Origin: Paraburkholderia aspalathi | Lineage (GTDB): Bacteria; Pseudomonadota; Gammaproteobacteria; Burkholderiales; Burkholderiaceae | Reading direction: 5' to 3' | DNA length: 64,000 nucleotides | Assembly: GCF_900116445.1 (NCBI RefSeq) | Contig: NZ_FPBH01000001.1 | Span: forward strand, 524,941 to 588,940 | In this document: piece after piece, positions 1 through 8,546 of the stretch | How positions within the stretch are numbered: the stretch's first letter is position 1 | Layout of the letters: each line of letters opens with the position of its first letter | Made by a program: the position numbers and the translations under genes | Notes under the pieces: generated by a model | Told to the model about the DNA's origin: nothing | Database searches by the model: none | What the model saw: the letters and a program-made list of their open reading frames with translations, nothing else

Positions 1-2
1 AC

Positions 3-917
3 TATGCGAAGCTGGATAACAATGAAGCCCGCGCCTTCTTCAGCAACTACAGAATTGCCGTTGGTTCGACGGGTAACTTGGGCCTATCGATCGGCATCGT
101 TGGAGCAACACTCGGCTTTGAAGTGACCGTTCATATGTCGTCGGATGCGCGACAGTGGAAGAAGGATCGGTTGCGTGAGCACGGCGTCATAGTTGTTGAG
201 CACGCTTCTGACTACAGTGCGGCGGTCGAAGAAGGTCGAAGACAGGCAATGCAGGACTCGAAGTGTCACTTCATCGACGACGAGAACTCTAAAAATCTCT
301 TTCTCGGATACGCCGTCGCAGCGGATCGACTCAAGCAGCAACTAGCGTCGGCCGGGGTGCTCGTCGATAGAGACCATCCACTGTTTGTGTATCTTCCATG
401 CGGCGTCGGAGGAGGCCCGGGAGGCGTCGCATTCGGGCTTAAATTGGCGTTTGGGGACTCAGTACATTGTGTCTTCGCCGAGCCGACCCATTCTCCCTGC
501 ATGTTTCTCGGCGTGTATAGCGGCCTGCACGACGCGATATCAGTGCAAGACGTCGGTATCGATAACGTCACTGCGGCTGATGGCCTGGCGGTGGGGCGCC
601 CTTCAGGCTTTGTCGGTAAAGCGATGCAACGCCTTGTCGATGGATACTATACTGTGAGCGACGACGAGCTCTACGCCCTTCTGGCTCTGTTCGACCGGGC
701 AGAAGGTCTCCGACTCGAGCCGTCTGCGCTGGCTGGCGCGCCGGGTATTGCACGAATCCTCTCTCGGGACCAAGACGCTTACCGTACGCGGATGCAGCTG
801 ACCCCAAGCGTTTTGCAGAGCGCCACGCACCTTGTATGGGCGACTGGTGGCAGCATGGTGCCGGAGACGGAGATGAACGCTTATCTGTCGCGCGGGAAGG
901 CCATCCTGGCCGCGTAA
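3..917 (+). CDS. dsdA: D-serine dehydratase (D-serine ammonia-lyase), 5' end outside window
   Basis: PLP enzyme that deaminates D-serine to pyruvate and ammonia in the cytoplasm. The frame is open from base 3, so the N-terminus with the PLP-binding lysine lies upstream of the window; about 304 residues are visible. The fold-type II glycine loop [12 protein letters not shown] that grips an inhibitor or substrate carboxylate lies near the visible start, and a second glycine-rich loop ([14 protein letters not shown]) matches the PLP phosphate-binding loop of DsdA. The C-terminal WATGGSMVP motif is also typical of the family. The gene is followed by a hairpin and then by a dsdC-like regulator on the same strand, which supports D-serine over diaminopropionate as substrate. 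The identification rests on motif recall and context. Confidence 0.88.
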   Translation, partial: YAKLDNNEARAFFSNYRIAVGSTGNLGLSIGIVGATLGFEVTVHMSSDARQWKKDRLREHGVIVVEHASDYSAAVEEGRRQAMQDSKCHFIDDENSKNLFLGYAVAADRLKQQLASAGVLVDRDHPLFVYLPCGVGGGPGGVAFGLKLAFGDSVHCVFAEPTHSPCMFLGVYSGLHDAISVQDVGIDNVTAADGLAVGRPSGFVGKAMQRLVDGYYTVSDDELYALLALFDRAEGLRLEPSALAGAPGIARILSRDQDAYRTRMQLTPSVLQSATHLVWATGGSMVPETEMNAYLSRGKAILAA

Positions 918-927
918 TCATTCATGT

Positions 928-953
928 CCGCTACGAAATGGTAGCGGTTCTCT
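928..953 (+). terminator. Probable Rho-independent terminator after dsdA
   Basis: The inverted repeat CCGCTAC / GTAGCGG (928-934 and 941-947) has a six-base loop and is followed by TTCTCT. It lies 11 bases after the dsdA stop codon and would separate dsdA from the regulator downstream. Confidence 0.5.
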
Positions 954-1013
954 AACCGCCTTCGCTGTGAAGGTAACGCAAGTCTGATCGGCGCGTACAC
1001 TAAACGCATATCA

Positions 1014-1949
1014 ATGTATAACCTGCCGCCGAGGATTGCCGATCGCCTTGACAGTGGGCAATTTGCGAATCTCCACACATTTCTGATCGTGGCTCGCTAC
1101 AAGAGCTTTTCACGCGCGGCAGATGAATTGTGCTTAACCACGAGTGCTGTCAGCCATCGAATCAAGCGCCTTGAGATCGCGCTTGGCAGGAGTCTGTTTA
1201 TCAGACTCACCCGAAAAATCGCCCTGACAGCCGAGGGTGAGCGCCTCTTTCTGATTCTGCAACGAACGATGGGTGAACTTGCCGACGCGCTTGAACCAGC
1301 GAGCGAAGAACGTGTTGAGGGGCGCATTACAGTTTATGCCCGTCCTTCAGTCGCAGCCTGCTGGCTTGTGCCTCAATTGGCGGGTTTCTCCGACAAGTAT
1401 CCGGGAGTTTCAGTTGACCTCAGGGTTGGCAATGAGGCGCTCGATTTCCGATCGCAAAACATTGATCTGGCCATTGACTATTCGCACGGACCGTTCCCCG
1501 GCCTAGTTAGTCATAGGCTAATGGATGAGAGCACGGCACCCGTATGCAGCCCAGAGTATGCAGAGGCGCACGCTTTGATCGGGCGACCCTTGAACATCGT
1601 TCAATGCATTCTGCTCCACGATTCACTGGCCTGGAACCACGCATCGCATGATGCAGAATGGGCACTTTGGTGCACCCAGAACATTCCAGGCACAGTCTTG
1701 CCACACCGGACATACACGTTTGACCGGTCCGATCTATGCATCGTCGCCGCAGTCAACCACCTCGGCATTGCCATGGGACGACGGCACCTGGTTCAAAGCC
1801 ACATCGATAATGGCGGACTTGTTTTGCCTTTCGGATCGTTTTCGCAATCCGGTCCATATAGTTATTATGTTGTGCACCAAGAGGGTGTGTTGCCTCGACG
1901 GACTGCGGTGTTTTTGGCATGGCTACGCAGAATCAGCCATAACGAATGA
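1014..1949 (+). CDS. dsdC: LysR-type regulator DsdC-like
   Basis: Transcription factor of 311 residues, with an N-terminal winged helix-turn-helix (about residues 18-75, including TTSAVSHRIKRLE) and a LysR effector-binding domain. Several stretches match the E. coli D-serine activator DsdC as I recall it: the helix-turn-helix, YARPSVAACWLVPQL, CSPEYAEAHAL, the FDRSDL segment and the GIAMGRRHLVQ segment. In E. coli dsdC is divergent from dsdXA; here it sits 96 bp downstream of dsdA in the same orientation, and no dsdX permease is visible. D-serine is the inferred inducer. The start has no strong ribosome-binding site, so a start a few codons downstream is possible. Confidence 0.82.
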   Translation: MYNLPPRIADRLDSGQFANLHTFLIVARYKSFSRAADELCLTTSAVSHRIKRLEIALGRSLFIRLTRKIALTAEGERLFLILQRTMGELADALEPASEERVEGRITVYARPSVAACWLVPQLAGFSDKYPGVSVDLRVGNEALDFRSQNIDLAIDYSHGPFPGLVSHRLMDESTAPVCSPEYAEAHALIGRPLNIVQCILLHDSLAWNHASHDAEWALWCTQNIPGTVLPHRTYTFDRSDLCIVAAVNHLGIAMGRRHLVQSHIDNGGLVLPFGSFSQSGPYSYYVVHQEGVLPRRTAVFLAWLRRISHNE

Positions 1950-2095
1950 TGCTTTCAAACTTTTGAACGGTAAAGAGCCGCTCCGGTGCAAGGCTAGATG
2001 CCGGCGGAGAAAACCTCGCCAGGTCTCGCGGTCGAGCAGAAGACAAGGATGTCGGTCGTGTGCCACCAGGGGTGCCTATCGTGCGACCTGCATTT

Positions 2096-2120
2096 GGGGA
2101 TGCCTGGCCTGGGCATCCCC
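2096..2120. terminator. Hairpin between convergent genes
   Basis: A perfect 9-bp stem GGGGATGCC / GGCATCCCC (2096-2104 and 2112-2120) with a 7-base loop sits between the ends of dsdC (plus) and the aldehyde dehydrogenase (minus). There is no clear T-tract on either side, so a terminator role is inferred from position and stability. Confidence 0.45.
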
Positions 2121-2130
2121 GTTCGCTCGT

Positions 2131-3630
2131 TCAGTGCAGTTGAATCCAGATGGACTTCGTTTGGAGATACTGGTCGTGTGCTGCGATACCCTTATCGCGC
2201 CCGCCAAAACCCGACTGTTTGTAGCCACCGAATGGCACACCCATGTCGCCTTCCGAGAAGCAATTGACCGAGACGGTCCCCGCCTTGAGTGCCCGGGCAA
2301 CCTTGTGGGCGACGTGAAGGTTATCCGTGTACAGCGATGAGGCGAGACCATAGTTCGTGTCGTTTGCAACACGAACGGCTTCGTCTGCATCAGCCACTTC
2401 AATCACGGACAGGACGGGTCCGAAAATCTCTTCCTGCGCGATTCGCATATCATTGCGCACACCGTCGAAAATTGTCGGCTCGACAAAGAAGCCGCCTGTA
2501 TCCGTCAGCGCCCGTTGTCCGCCTAGCAGCACCCGGGCTCCGCCTTCCCGGCCAGCATCAATATAGGAGAGCACGCGTTTCATGTGTGCCTCTTCAATCA
2601 TCGCCCCTACCCGCGTAGACGGATCGAGCGGATTACCGACAGTCCATTCTTGAAAGGTTTGCGTGAGTGTATCGAGCAGCCGATCCTTGACTCCTTTCTG
2701 CACGATGAGCCGAGAGCCCGCGCTGCAATTCTCACCCTGGCAGAACAGAATGCCGGTAGCTATCTGGTTAGCAACCGCCTTAAGGTCACCCACATCCTCC
2801 ATGACAATCGCCGGACTTTTCCCGCCGAGTTCAAGCACTACCCGCTTTATATTCGATTCGGCAGCGTAACGCAGGAAATATCGGCCGACCTCGCCGGATC
2901 CGGTGAAGCTCACGCAATCAACGTCCATGTGGCGACCGATTGCCTGACCTGCAGTTTCGCCGAATCCCGGGACAACGTTGAGCACCCCATTCGGCAGACC
3001 TGCTTCAGCAGCGAGCGCGGCGAGCTTGATCGCCGTAAGCGACGTTTGTTCGGCGGGCTTGATGACAATCGAGTTGCCACCAGCGAGAGCCGGGGCAAGC
3101 TTCCACATTGCAACGAAAATGGGGAAGTTCCACGGTAGCACGGCGCCCACGACCCCGATCGGCTCTCGCACGATCATCGAAACCACGTCCGCCGACGTCG
3201 GCGATACCTGGTCGTAAATCTTGTCGATGGCCTCCGCATGCCATCGTAACGTCTCAATAGCGTCCGGCACGTCCACAGAGCGCGCGTCGGAGATTGGCTT
3301 GCCATTGTCAAGAACCTCCAGTAGCGCAAGTTCTTCAGTCTCTCGCTCCATCAAATCAGCGAAGCGAAGCAGTATCTTCTTCCGGGCCTTTGGCGGCATG
3401 GCAGACCAGACGCCGCTGTCGAAGGAGCGGCGCGCGGCGATCACCGCAAGATCAACGTCGGCGGCATCACACTCTGCCACTTGCGCGAGTTCCTTGCCGG
3501 TAGCAGGGTTGATCGTAGCGAATGTCTTTCCGGAACGCGCGGATACAAACCGGCCGTCAATGAAGGCGCGGGTTTCGGGCTTGAGCTTCGCGGCAGCGGC
3601 CGTGAACTCAGAAAGGGTGAACTGTTGCAT
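2131..3630 (-). CDS. NAD(P)-dependent aldehyde dehydrogenase (PuuC / ketoglutarate-semialdehyde type)
   Basis: A 499-residue aldehyde dehydrogenase of full family length. The general-base glutamate lies in LELGGKSP, the catalytic cysteine in GENCSAGSR, and the NAD-binding WNFPI and FTGSGEVG segments are present. By sequence it resembles gamma-glutamyl-aminobutyraldehyde dehydrogenases. By context, 28 bp downstream of a DapA-family deaminase and next to a DadA / proline-racemase operon, oxidation of 2-ketoglutarate semialdehyde to 2-ketoglutarate is the best guess. The start is fixed by AAAGGAG about 10 bases upstream. It is cotranscribed with the DapA-like gene from the promoter at 4924-4952. 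Confidence 0.85.
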   Translation of the reverse strand: MQQFTLSEFTAAAAKLKPETRAFIDGRFVSARSGKTFATINPATGKELAQVAECDAADVDLAVIAARRSFDSGVWSAMPPKARKKILLRFADLMERETEELALLEVLDNGKPISDARSVDVPDAIETLRWHAEAIDKIYDQVSPTSADVVSMIVREPIGVVGAVLPWNFPIFVAMWKLAPALAGGNSIVIKPAEQTSLTAIKLAALAAEAGLPNGVLNVVPGFGETAGQAIGRHMDVDCVSFTGSGEVGRYFLRYAAESNIKRVVLELGGKSPAIVMEDVGDLKAVANQIATGILFCQGENCSAGSRLIVQKGVKDRLLDTLTQTFQEWTVGNPLDPSTRVGAMIEEAHMKRVLSYIDAGREGGARVLLGGQRALTDTGGFFVEPTIFDGVRNDMRIAQEEIFGPVLSVIEVADADEAVRVANDTNYGLASSLYTDNLHVAHKVARALKAGTVSVNCFSEGDMGVPFGGYKQSGFGGRDKGIAAHDQYLQTKSIWIQLH

Positions 3631-3658
3631 CCTGGACTCTCCTTTGTCGACGATGGCT

Positions 3659-4570
3659 TTAGTCGGCTAGCTGTACGATGTTTGCAGCCTTGAAGGCCTC
3701 GTATTTCTCGAGGAAGTTAGCCTTTTCCGAGTTAGTCAGGCCGAGGAGCGGGGCGCGGACCTCGCCTACCGGGAATCCTGCCAGTTCAGTACCGTATTTC
3801 ACGTACTGGTTGAATTTGCCACCCTGTTCCAAGATGTAGGTGAGGGGCATGAGCGCCGACATCATCTTATGTGCGAGATTGAAATCGCGCTTGACGACCG
3901 CGACTTTATAGATCGCCACATGCTCGGCTGGCAGGAAGTTCGAAGCGCCGGATATCCAGCTTCGCGCACCCCATAGAAACGCATCAAGCGCCTGGTCGTC
4001 CGCGCCGACCACGCGTTGAAGTTCCGGGAAATTCAAGACATGTTCGATCATTCGCGCGAACGATCCGCTCGATTCTTTGATCCCGTTGATATTCTTCAGA
4101 TCTCCGATGCCTGCGAGGAATTCAGCATCCAGGTCAACACCGGTGCGTGCAGGGAAGTTGTACAGGATGATCCCAAGTTCCGTCGCCTCAGCGATGCGAC
4201 GGAAATGGGCAATCAGTTCCTGAGTGCTGGGCAGGGAATAGGGAGGGGCAGCCAGCATGACAGCCTGATAACCGAGCTTGGCGGCCAGGTTGTTGAGGGC
4301 CAGCGTGTCATCCTGTCGCATCGAATTAGTTCCAGCGATCAGCTGTGCTTTCTTGCCGGCTCGTTCAGCAACAAATTCCAAAACCTTCTCGCGCTCTGAC
4401 AGCGACTGCGCGTAATACTCGCCTGTGGAGCCTCCCTCAAGCAGCGCTGTGATGCCGTTCGATAGCAGGAAGTCGATGTGGCGACTGAGAGTCGAGAAAT
4501 CAACGGCACCATTCTTGTCGAATGGCGTGGTAAGTACGGTGATAATGCCTTCGTAATTTGGGAGAGACAT
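3659..4570 (-). CDS. DapA-family lyase, probable pyrroline-4-hydroxy-2-carboxylate deaminase
   Basis: A 303-residue class I TIM-barrel lyase of the dihydrodipicolinate synthase family. The Schiff-base lysine is in INGIKESSGS, the catalytic tyrosine in IILYNFPART, and the pyruvate-binding loop is GGSTGEYYA. Members beside DadA-like oxidases and ketoglutarate-semialdehyde dehydrogenases usually deaminate and decyclise Delta1-pyrroline-4-hydroxy-2-carboxylate, and I infer that role here. Other aldolase or dehydratase activities of the family are not excluded. The start at 4570 is preferred to one 12 codons upstream because CTGGAG lies about 8 bases before it. It is the first gene of the operon, 28 bp before the aldehyde dehydrogenase. 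Confidence 0.78.
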   Translation of the reverse strand: MSLPNYEGIITVLTTPFDKNGAVDFSTLSRHIDFLLSNGITALLEGGSTGEYYAQSLSEREKVLEFVAERAGKKAQLIAGTNSMRQDDTLALNNLAAKLGYQAVMLAAPPYSLPSTQELIAHFRRIAEATELGIILYNFPARTGVDLDAEFLAGIGDLKNINGIKESSGSFARMIEHVLNFPELQRVVGADDQALDAFLWGARSWISGASNFLPAEHVAIYKVAVVKRDFNLAHKMMSALMPLTYILEQGGKFNQYVKYGTELAGFPVGEVRAPLLGLTNSEKANFLEKYEAFKAANIVQLAD

Positions 4571-4923
4571 GAGGGCTCCAGTCTTGACGGAAAAGTGGCG
4601 AATCATCCGCTGATGTTTCGCCGTGGGATGGACGTTCGGTTGGGAAAGAGGCGATGTGGACCTGCAATGCTGTCGTGGCGGTCCGCTGGTTCGGGAACCA
4701 CACGTCTTTGAGCGCGAGGCCGGATTTGACGATCCTCATGCAGGTCTGTTGATTACCACGTTGGCATTTCGTTTTCCTAATGGAAATCCATGGGGAAGCG
4801 TTCGCGACTCTTCCCATATCGCCCGGCTAGTGCGTCTGTTCGCAATCGCAAGTTCAGCGACGACAAGTAACAGTTGTGCGAAGCTGCGGCAGCGCGAGTC
4901 TAGTGTTCAGATCCATGCTGCTG
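4571..4923 (-). other. Long untranslated leader of the DapA-like/ALDH operon
   Basis: About 350 bases separate the promoter at 4924-4952 from the start codon at 4570. I see no convincing gene and no recognisable riboswitch or repeat here. The length is unusual for a LysR-controlled operon. Confidence 0.4.
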
Positions 4924-4990
4924 ATTGTAGATAGCGGAAAGATTACGAACAATTGCCATTTTTTGTTTTAAATTCGTGAAAAAATCCGCG
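4924..4990 (-). promoter_or_regulatory. Promoter and putative LysR operator of the DapA-like/ALDH operon
   Basis: Read on the minus strand, TTGTTC (-35), a 17-base spacer and TACAAT (-10) occupy 4952 down to 4924. The 38 bases upstream of the -35 (4953-4990) contain an A/T-rich imperfect dyad around TTCACGAA and a run CAAAAAA. The whole block aligns base for base, without gaps over about 65 positions, with the promoter of the divergent catabolic operon at 5967-6033, in the same orientation relative to transcription. This marks it as the binding region of a shared regulator, most simply the LysR protein encoded between the two promoters. Confidence 0.7.
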
Positions 4991-5016
4991 TAATTGCTCC
5001 CGCCAGACTGGCACGT

Positions 5017-5922
5017 TCAGCGCATCCAGGGAGGCATGGGGTCGAATTTCTCGAGCAGATAGTCCACCAGAACCCGACACTTCAATGACCGGTTGTCGGT
5101 TGTCATGTAGACGAGGTAAATTGAGCGCCCGTCGTCCGGGGCGTAATCCGCGAGCAGCCGCACCAGGCGGCCTTCCCGAACGTCTTGCTCCACGAGAAAT
5201 TGCGGGATGCGAGCAATGCCGACCCCGGCAAGGGCAGCCGAATGGATCGCCGTTCCGACGCTCCCCAGGTTTCCCTTCACCCAGACAGAGAAGCGACGTT
5301 GGTCCTCACGAAACATCCACTCCGCTTGTGTGATACCCCGTCCGTCCATGGTTAGGCAATTGTGCCGCCCAAGATTTTCTGGCCTGTCCGGCTTCCCGTT
5401 CTTTTCCAGATATGCTGGCGACGCGCAGATTACCAGGGGATTGGCCGCAAGTTTGATGCTCAAATGATCTTCAGAGGGCGCGAGGCCCGAGCGGAACGCG
5501 AGGTCGACGCTCCGGTCGTCCGGTTCAATTGGCACGTCCCCAACAACAATCTCCACTTGAAGGTCTGGATACCTGGCAAGAAACTCCGGCATGAGCGGCA
5601 CAAGCTGCCTGTCGACAAATCCTGCGGCGGCTCGGATACGCAGGACGCCGTGCGGGACCTGAGGCCTCTGTGCAGTGGCCGCTTCAGCCGCCTCGATTTG
5701 TTCGACCATGGATTTGATTTTCGAATAGAAGAATTCGCCCTGTGCGGTCAGGGAGAGCCGCCGCGTTGATCGAACAAAGAGCTTGGTACCCAATCGATCT
5801 TCCATCCGCGAGATTACGCGGCTGACACCAGAGGGTGTCAGGCGGCATTTCTCTGCTGCTGACACGAAATTGCCGTGAGCGACCACTGCCGTGAACACAT
5901 AAAGCTCGCTACTCTTATCCAT
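5017..5922 (-). CDS. LysR-family transcriptional regulator
   Basis: A 301-residue LysR regulator. The winged helix-turn-helix is at about residues 5-62 (AEKCRLTPSGVSRVISRMED), followed by the usual two-lobed effector domain. The start at 5922 is chosen because GGAG lies nine bases upstream. Longer TTG- and ATG-initiated forms would add residues outside the family pattern. The gene lies between two catabolic operons that share a promoter/operator block, and it is the likely regulator of both. The inducer is probably the cyclic imino acid or an intermediate of the pathway; that is inference from location. Confidence 0.85.
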   Translation of the reverse strand: MDKSSELYVFTAVVAHGNFVSAAEKCRLTPSGVSRVISRMEDRLGTKLFVRSTRRLSLTAQGEFFYSKIKSMVEQIEAAEAATAQRPQVPHGVLRIRAAAGFVDRQLVPLMPEFLARYPDLQVEIVVGDVPIEPDDRSVDLAFRSGLAPSEDHLSIKLAANPLVICASPAYLEKNGKPDRPENLGRHNCLTMDGRGITQAEWMFREDQRRFSVWVKGNLGSVGTAIHSAALAGVGIARIPQFLVEQDVREGRLVRLLADYAPDDGRSIYLVYMTTDNRSLKCRVLVDYLLEKFDPMPPWMR

Positions 5923-5966
5923 CTGCGCTCCAAGATCCTGCCCTGTTTTGAAAACAGCTTTGATTG

Positions 5967-6033
5967 CCGACATATTTTCAGGAATATAAGTCAAAAAACA
6001 GGAATTGTTTGCAAAATTTCTGCTATCTACAAT
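5967..6033 (+). promoter_or_regulatory. Promoter and putative LysR operator of the imino-acid operon
   Basis: TTGTTT (6005-6010), a 17-base spacer and TACAAT (6028-6033) form a near-consensus sigma-70 promoter. Immediately upstream is the dyad ATATTTTCAGGAATAT (5972-5987) and the sequence CAAAAAACAGGAA. The same arrangement recurs at 4924-4990 before the DapA-like operon. It also lies about 50 bases upstream of the LysR start codon, so autoregulation is plausible. Confidence 0.7.
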
Positions 6034-6202
6034 TCAGTTCAATGTTCGACCGTTTGTGCAGGAGGTATGCGCTCTCTTCCTGGGCCTTTGGCTCGAGTGT
6101 TTAACGCCGACGGCGATAGAGGTCAGGCTTCGCGCTCCGTCGGTCCGCAGCTCGCTTCTCAACGGTCACATAACGCGATACCGTTCTTACTTTTTTGCAG
6201 CC

Positions 6203-7156
6203 ATGCAAGTGACCAAGCAAACATTGACTGTTGGGATTGTCGGCGCGGGCATCATAGGGTGTTCATGGGCAACGGTCTGGGCGCGTGCCGGACACCGCGT
6301 TGCGATTTTCGATTCGAACGCCGCTGTGCTTGAACGCGTCTTTGAGCACCTGACGCGGCACATACGTGACAGCGAGCGCGTTGGACAGGAGTTCCACCCT
6401 GGCCTGGAGTCGCGCGTGACATTGCACCTCGAATTGAAAGATGCAGTGGCACACGCGGATTTCGTACAGGAGTCGGTGGCTGAAGACCTGGAAATCAAGC
6501 GGGATCTGTTTCAGCGATTGGATCGCCTGACCCGGCCTGAAGCAATTCTCGCAAGTTCGACGTCGGCAATCCCGATGTCGAAGTTCACAGAAGACCTGGA
6601 ACGGAGGCAACGTTGTTTGATCGTTCACCCGGCGACGCCTCCTCACACCCTACCGGCGACGGAGGTTGTACCCGCGCCATGGACGGATCGTGCCGTGGTT
6701 GAACGGACCCTAGGGTTGCTAAAAGACGTGGGCCAATCTCCGGTGCTGGTGAAGAACGAACATCCAGGCTTTGCAATGAACCGCTTGCAGGGAGCGTTGC
6801 TTATCGAGATGTTCCGACTGATCGAGGCCGGTGTCATCACTGCCTCTGATGCCGACACGCTGGTCACCGACGGTTTCGCCCTCAGGTGGGCCGTGTTGGG
6901 ACCGATCGAAGCAATAGATCTCAACGCTGACGGAGGCATTGAAGAATATCTAGGTCGGTATGGTGATATCTACGACCGTATGGCTCAGGAAAAGCATGAA
7001 ACGGGGCGGCTCATGGCCCCTTCGCTGGTTGATGGACTTGTCAAACAACTACGCGAGCAACTACCACTCGAGCAGATCGACATCAAGAGGTCGTGGCGCG
7101 ATCAACGGATCGCGATGCTAAAGCGGCTTCTGACGAAAAAGGGCAACGACGCATAA
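6203..7156 (+). CDS. 3-hydroxyacyl-CoA / lambda-crystallin family dehydrogenase
   Basis: A 317-residue NAD-dependent 2-domain dehydrogenase. The N-terminal Rossmann motif is GIVGAGIIGCSWA (about residues 10-22). The serine-rich segment ASSTSAIPMSKF and the VHPATPPHTLPATEVVP motif hold the catalytic histidine, and GPIEAIDLNADGG lies in the C-terminal domain. The motif set is closest to lambda-crystallin / L-carnitine-dehydrogenase-like members rather than to FadB. The reading frame is open much further upstream, but the ATG at 6203 begins just before the Rossmann fold, so the longer form is rejected; its ribosome-binding site is weak. It is the first gene of a six-gene operon. The substrate is probably a beta-hydroxy acid, but nothing here fixes it. 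Confidence 0.78.
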   Translation: MQVTKQTLTVGIVGAGIIGCSWATVWARAGHRVAIFDSNAAVLERVFEHLTRHIRDSERVGQEFHPGLESRVTLHLELKDAVAHADFVQESVAEDLEIKRDLFQRLDRLTRPEAILASSTSAIPMSKFTEDLERRQRCLIVHPATPPHTLPATEVVPAPWTDRAVVERTLGLLKDVGQSPVLVKNEHPGFAMNRLQGALLIEMFRLIEAGVITASDADTLVTDGFALRWAVLGPIEAIDLNADGGIEEYLGRYGDIYDRMAQEKHETGRLMAPSLVDGLVKQLREQLPLEQIDIKRSWRDQRIAMLKRLLTKKGNDA

Positions 7157-7224
7157 CTGCGCAACCCGCTCGGCAAATGCTGAATCTGAGCCGGCTGCTC
7201 CGACAAGAAACTTGGGACTTATAG

Positions 7225-8514
7225 ATGAGCGTTGTAAATGATTCTCTGCCTGCGAAGGCCATTGACCAGGGCCTGGTCGGCACCATAGCTGTCATTGGCG
7301 GTGGCGTGGTCGGCGTCTGCTGCGCCCTCTATCTCCAACGGAGCGGTTACAAGGTCACGCTGTTCGATCCCGCGAAAGCGGGCGAGAGCACCGGAAAATG
7401 GAGTTGCGGACAACTGGCGGTCGGAGAGGTCATGCCCCTTTCGAAGCCGGGCATCCTGAAGAAAATCCCGGGTTGGTTGATGGATCAGGAGGGACCGCTC
7501 GCACTGAGGCCACTTGCTCTTCCTCAGATGTTGCCATGGATGATTCGCTTTCTTTTGTGCGGCCGGCAGTCGCGACTTGTCGAGATATCTCGCGATCTTG
7601 CGTCGCTCACCCGGCGGGTATTGGAAGATTATCGGCCGCTTCTTGACGCGTGCTCCAGCGAGGCGCTGCTCACCCAACGCCCGGTGATGCAGGTTTTTGA
7701 CAGTGCGAAGGGCCTTGAGCAGGACTTGCATCAGGCAGACCTGCCGCGCTCGCTCGGCTTTGCTTTCGAGAAGCTCAGCGCAGGGGAGATCGGCGAGCTA
7801 GAACCAACGCTTGCTGGCAAGTTTTCGCACGGCATCCTCCTGTCAGACTGGCGTTTCGTGACCGACACGGAGAGATTCATCGTGGCGCTCACTGAAAGCT
7901 TCGTGTCGCTCGGGGGACGTCGGTTGCAGGCGGGAGCGAATCGGATCAATGAGGAAAACGGCCGGGCGACGGGTGTCCAGCTTTCCAATGGCGAGTCCGT
8001 TGCAGCCGACCACGTCGTTGTAGCCGCAGGTGTTGGATCACGAAAATTCTTCCCTCAGCTGGACGTCAACATTCCACTTGAGGGCGTAGCGGGCTACCAG
8101 GTGCTTCTCAAAGACCCGGGCATCGCGCTCAGGCATTCCGTGATCTATGCAGATGGTGGCTTCTGTCTGGCGCCGATGACCCGTGGCTTGCAGGTCGGAG
8201 GCACGATTGAATTCGCGCAACGAAGTGCCGCCCCCAACTTTCACCGGGCACAGATCATTCTTGACAAGACGAAAAGGATCTTTCCGGAACTACAAACCCA
8301 GGAACAGGAACTCGGTGTTGGGTATCGCCCCTTGCTACCCGATACCAAGCCGGTCATTGATCGAACGCGCAAGCTGCCGAACGTGATACTCGCAACCGGG
8401 CATGGACAACTCGGGCTGACGCTCGCAGCGACAACCGGCAGGCTGGTCACCGATCTGGTGTCGGGAACAACCCCCCCGGTCGATCTGGCTCCGTTCAGTG
8501 CGTACCGGTTCTGA
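7225..8514 (+). CDS. DadA-like FAD-dependent D-amino-acid / D-hydroxyproline dehydrogenase
   Basis: A 429-residue flavoprotein of the DAO/DadA family. The FAD-binding GGGVVGVCCALYL motif lies near residue 27, and a C-terminal FAD-contact segment includes ATGHGQLGLTLAATTG. In hydroxyproline catabolism such enzymes oxidise cis-4-hydroxy-D-proline to the pyrroline, passing electrons to the respiratory chain. The proline-racemase-family gene 32 bp downstream and the DapA/ALDH operon nearby fit this. The N-terminus has about 20 extra residues before the flavin motif. D-proline or another D-amino acid remains possible. Confidence 0.82.
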   Translation: MSVVNDSLPAKAIDQGLVGTIAVIGGGVVGVCCALYLQRSGYKVTLFDPAKAGESTGKWSCGQLAVGEVMPLSKPGILKKIPGWLMDQEGPLALRPLALPQMLPWMIRFLLCGRQSRLVEISRDLASLTRRVLEDYRPLLDACSSEALLTQRPVMQVFDSAKGLEQDLHQADLPRSLGFAFEKLSAGEIGELEPTLAGKFSHGILLSDWRFVTDTERFIVALTESFVSLGGRRLQAGANRINEENGRATGVQLSNGESVAADHVVVAAGVGSRKFFPQLDVNIPLEGVAGYQVLLKDPGIALRHSVIYADGGFCLAPMTRGLQVGGTIEFAQRSAAPNFHRAQIILDKTKRIFPELQTQEQELGVGYRPLLPDTKPVIDRTRKLPNVILATGHGQLGLTLAATTGRLVTDLVSGTTPPVDLAPFSAYRF

Positions 8515-8546
8515 CCGGAACGAAAATCAACATCTGGAGGTCACTC

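Noticed and set aside
3..1949. Presence of a dsdX permease
   Set aside because: No transporter-like frame is near dsdA/dsdC in the window; it may lie upstream.
6005..6202. N-terminal extension of the hydroxyacyl-CoA-dehydrogenase-like protein
   Set aside because: It would start inside the promoter and adds residues before the Rossmann fold that the family lacks.
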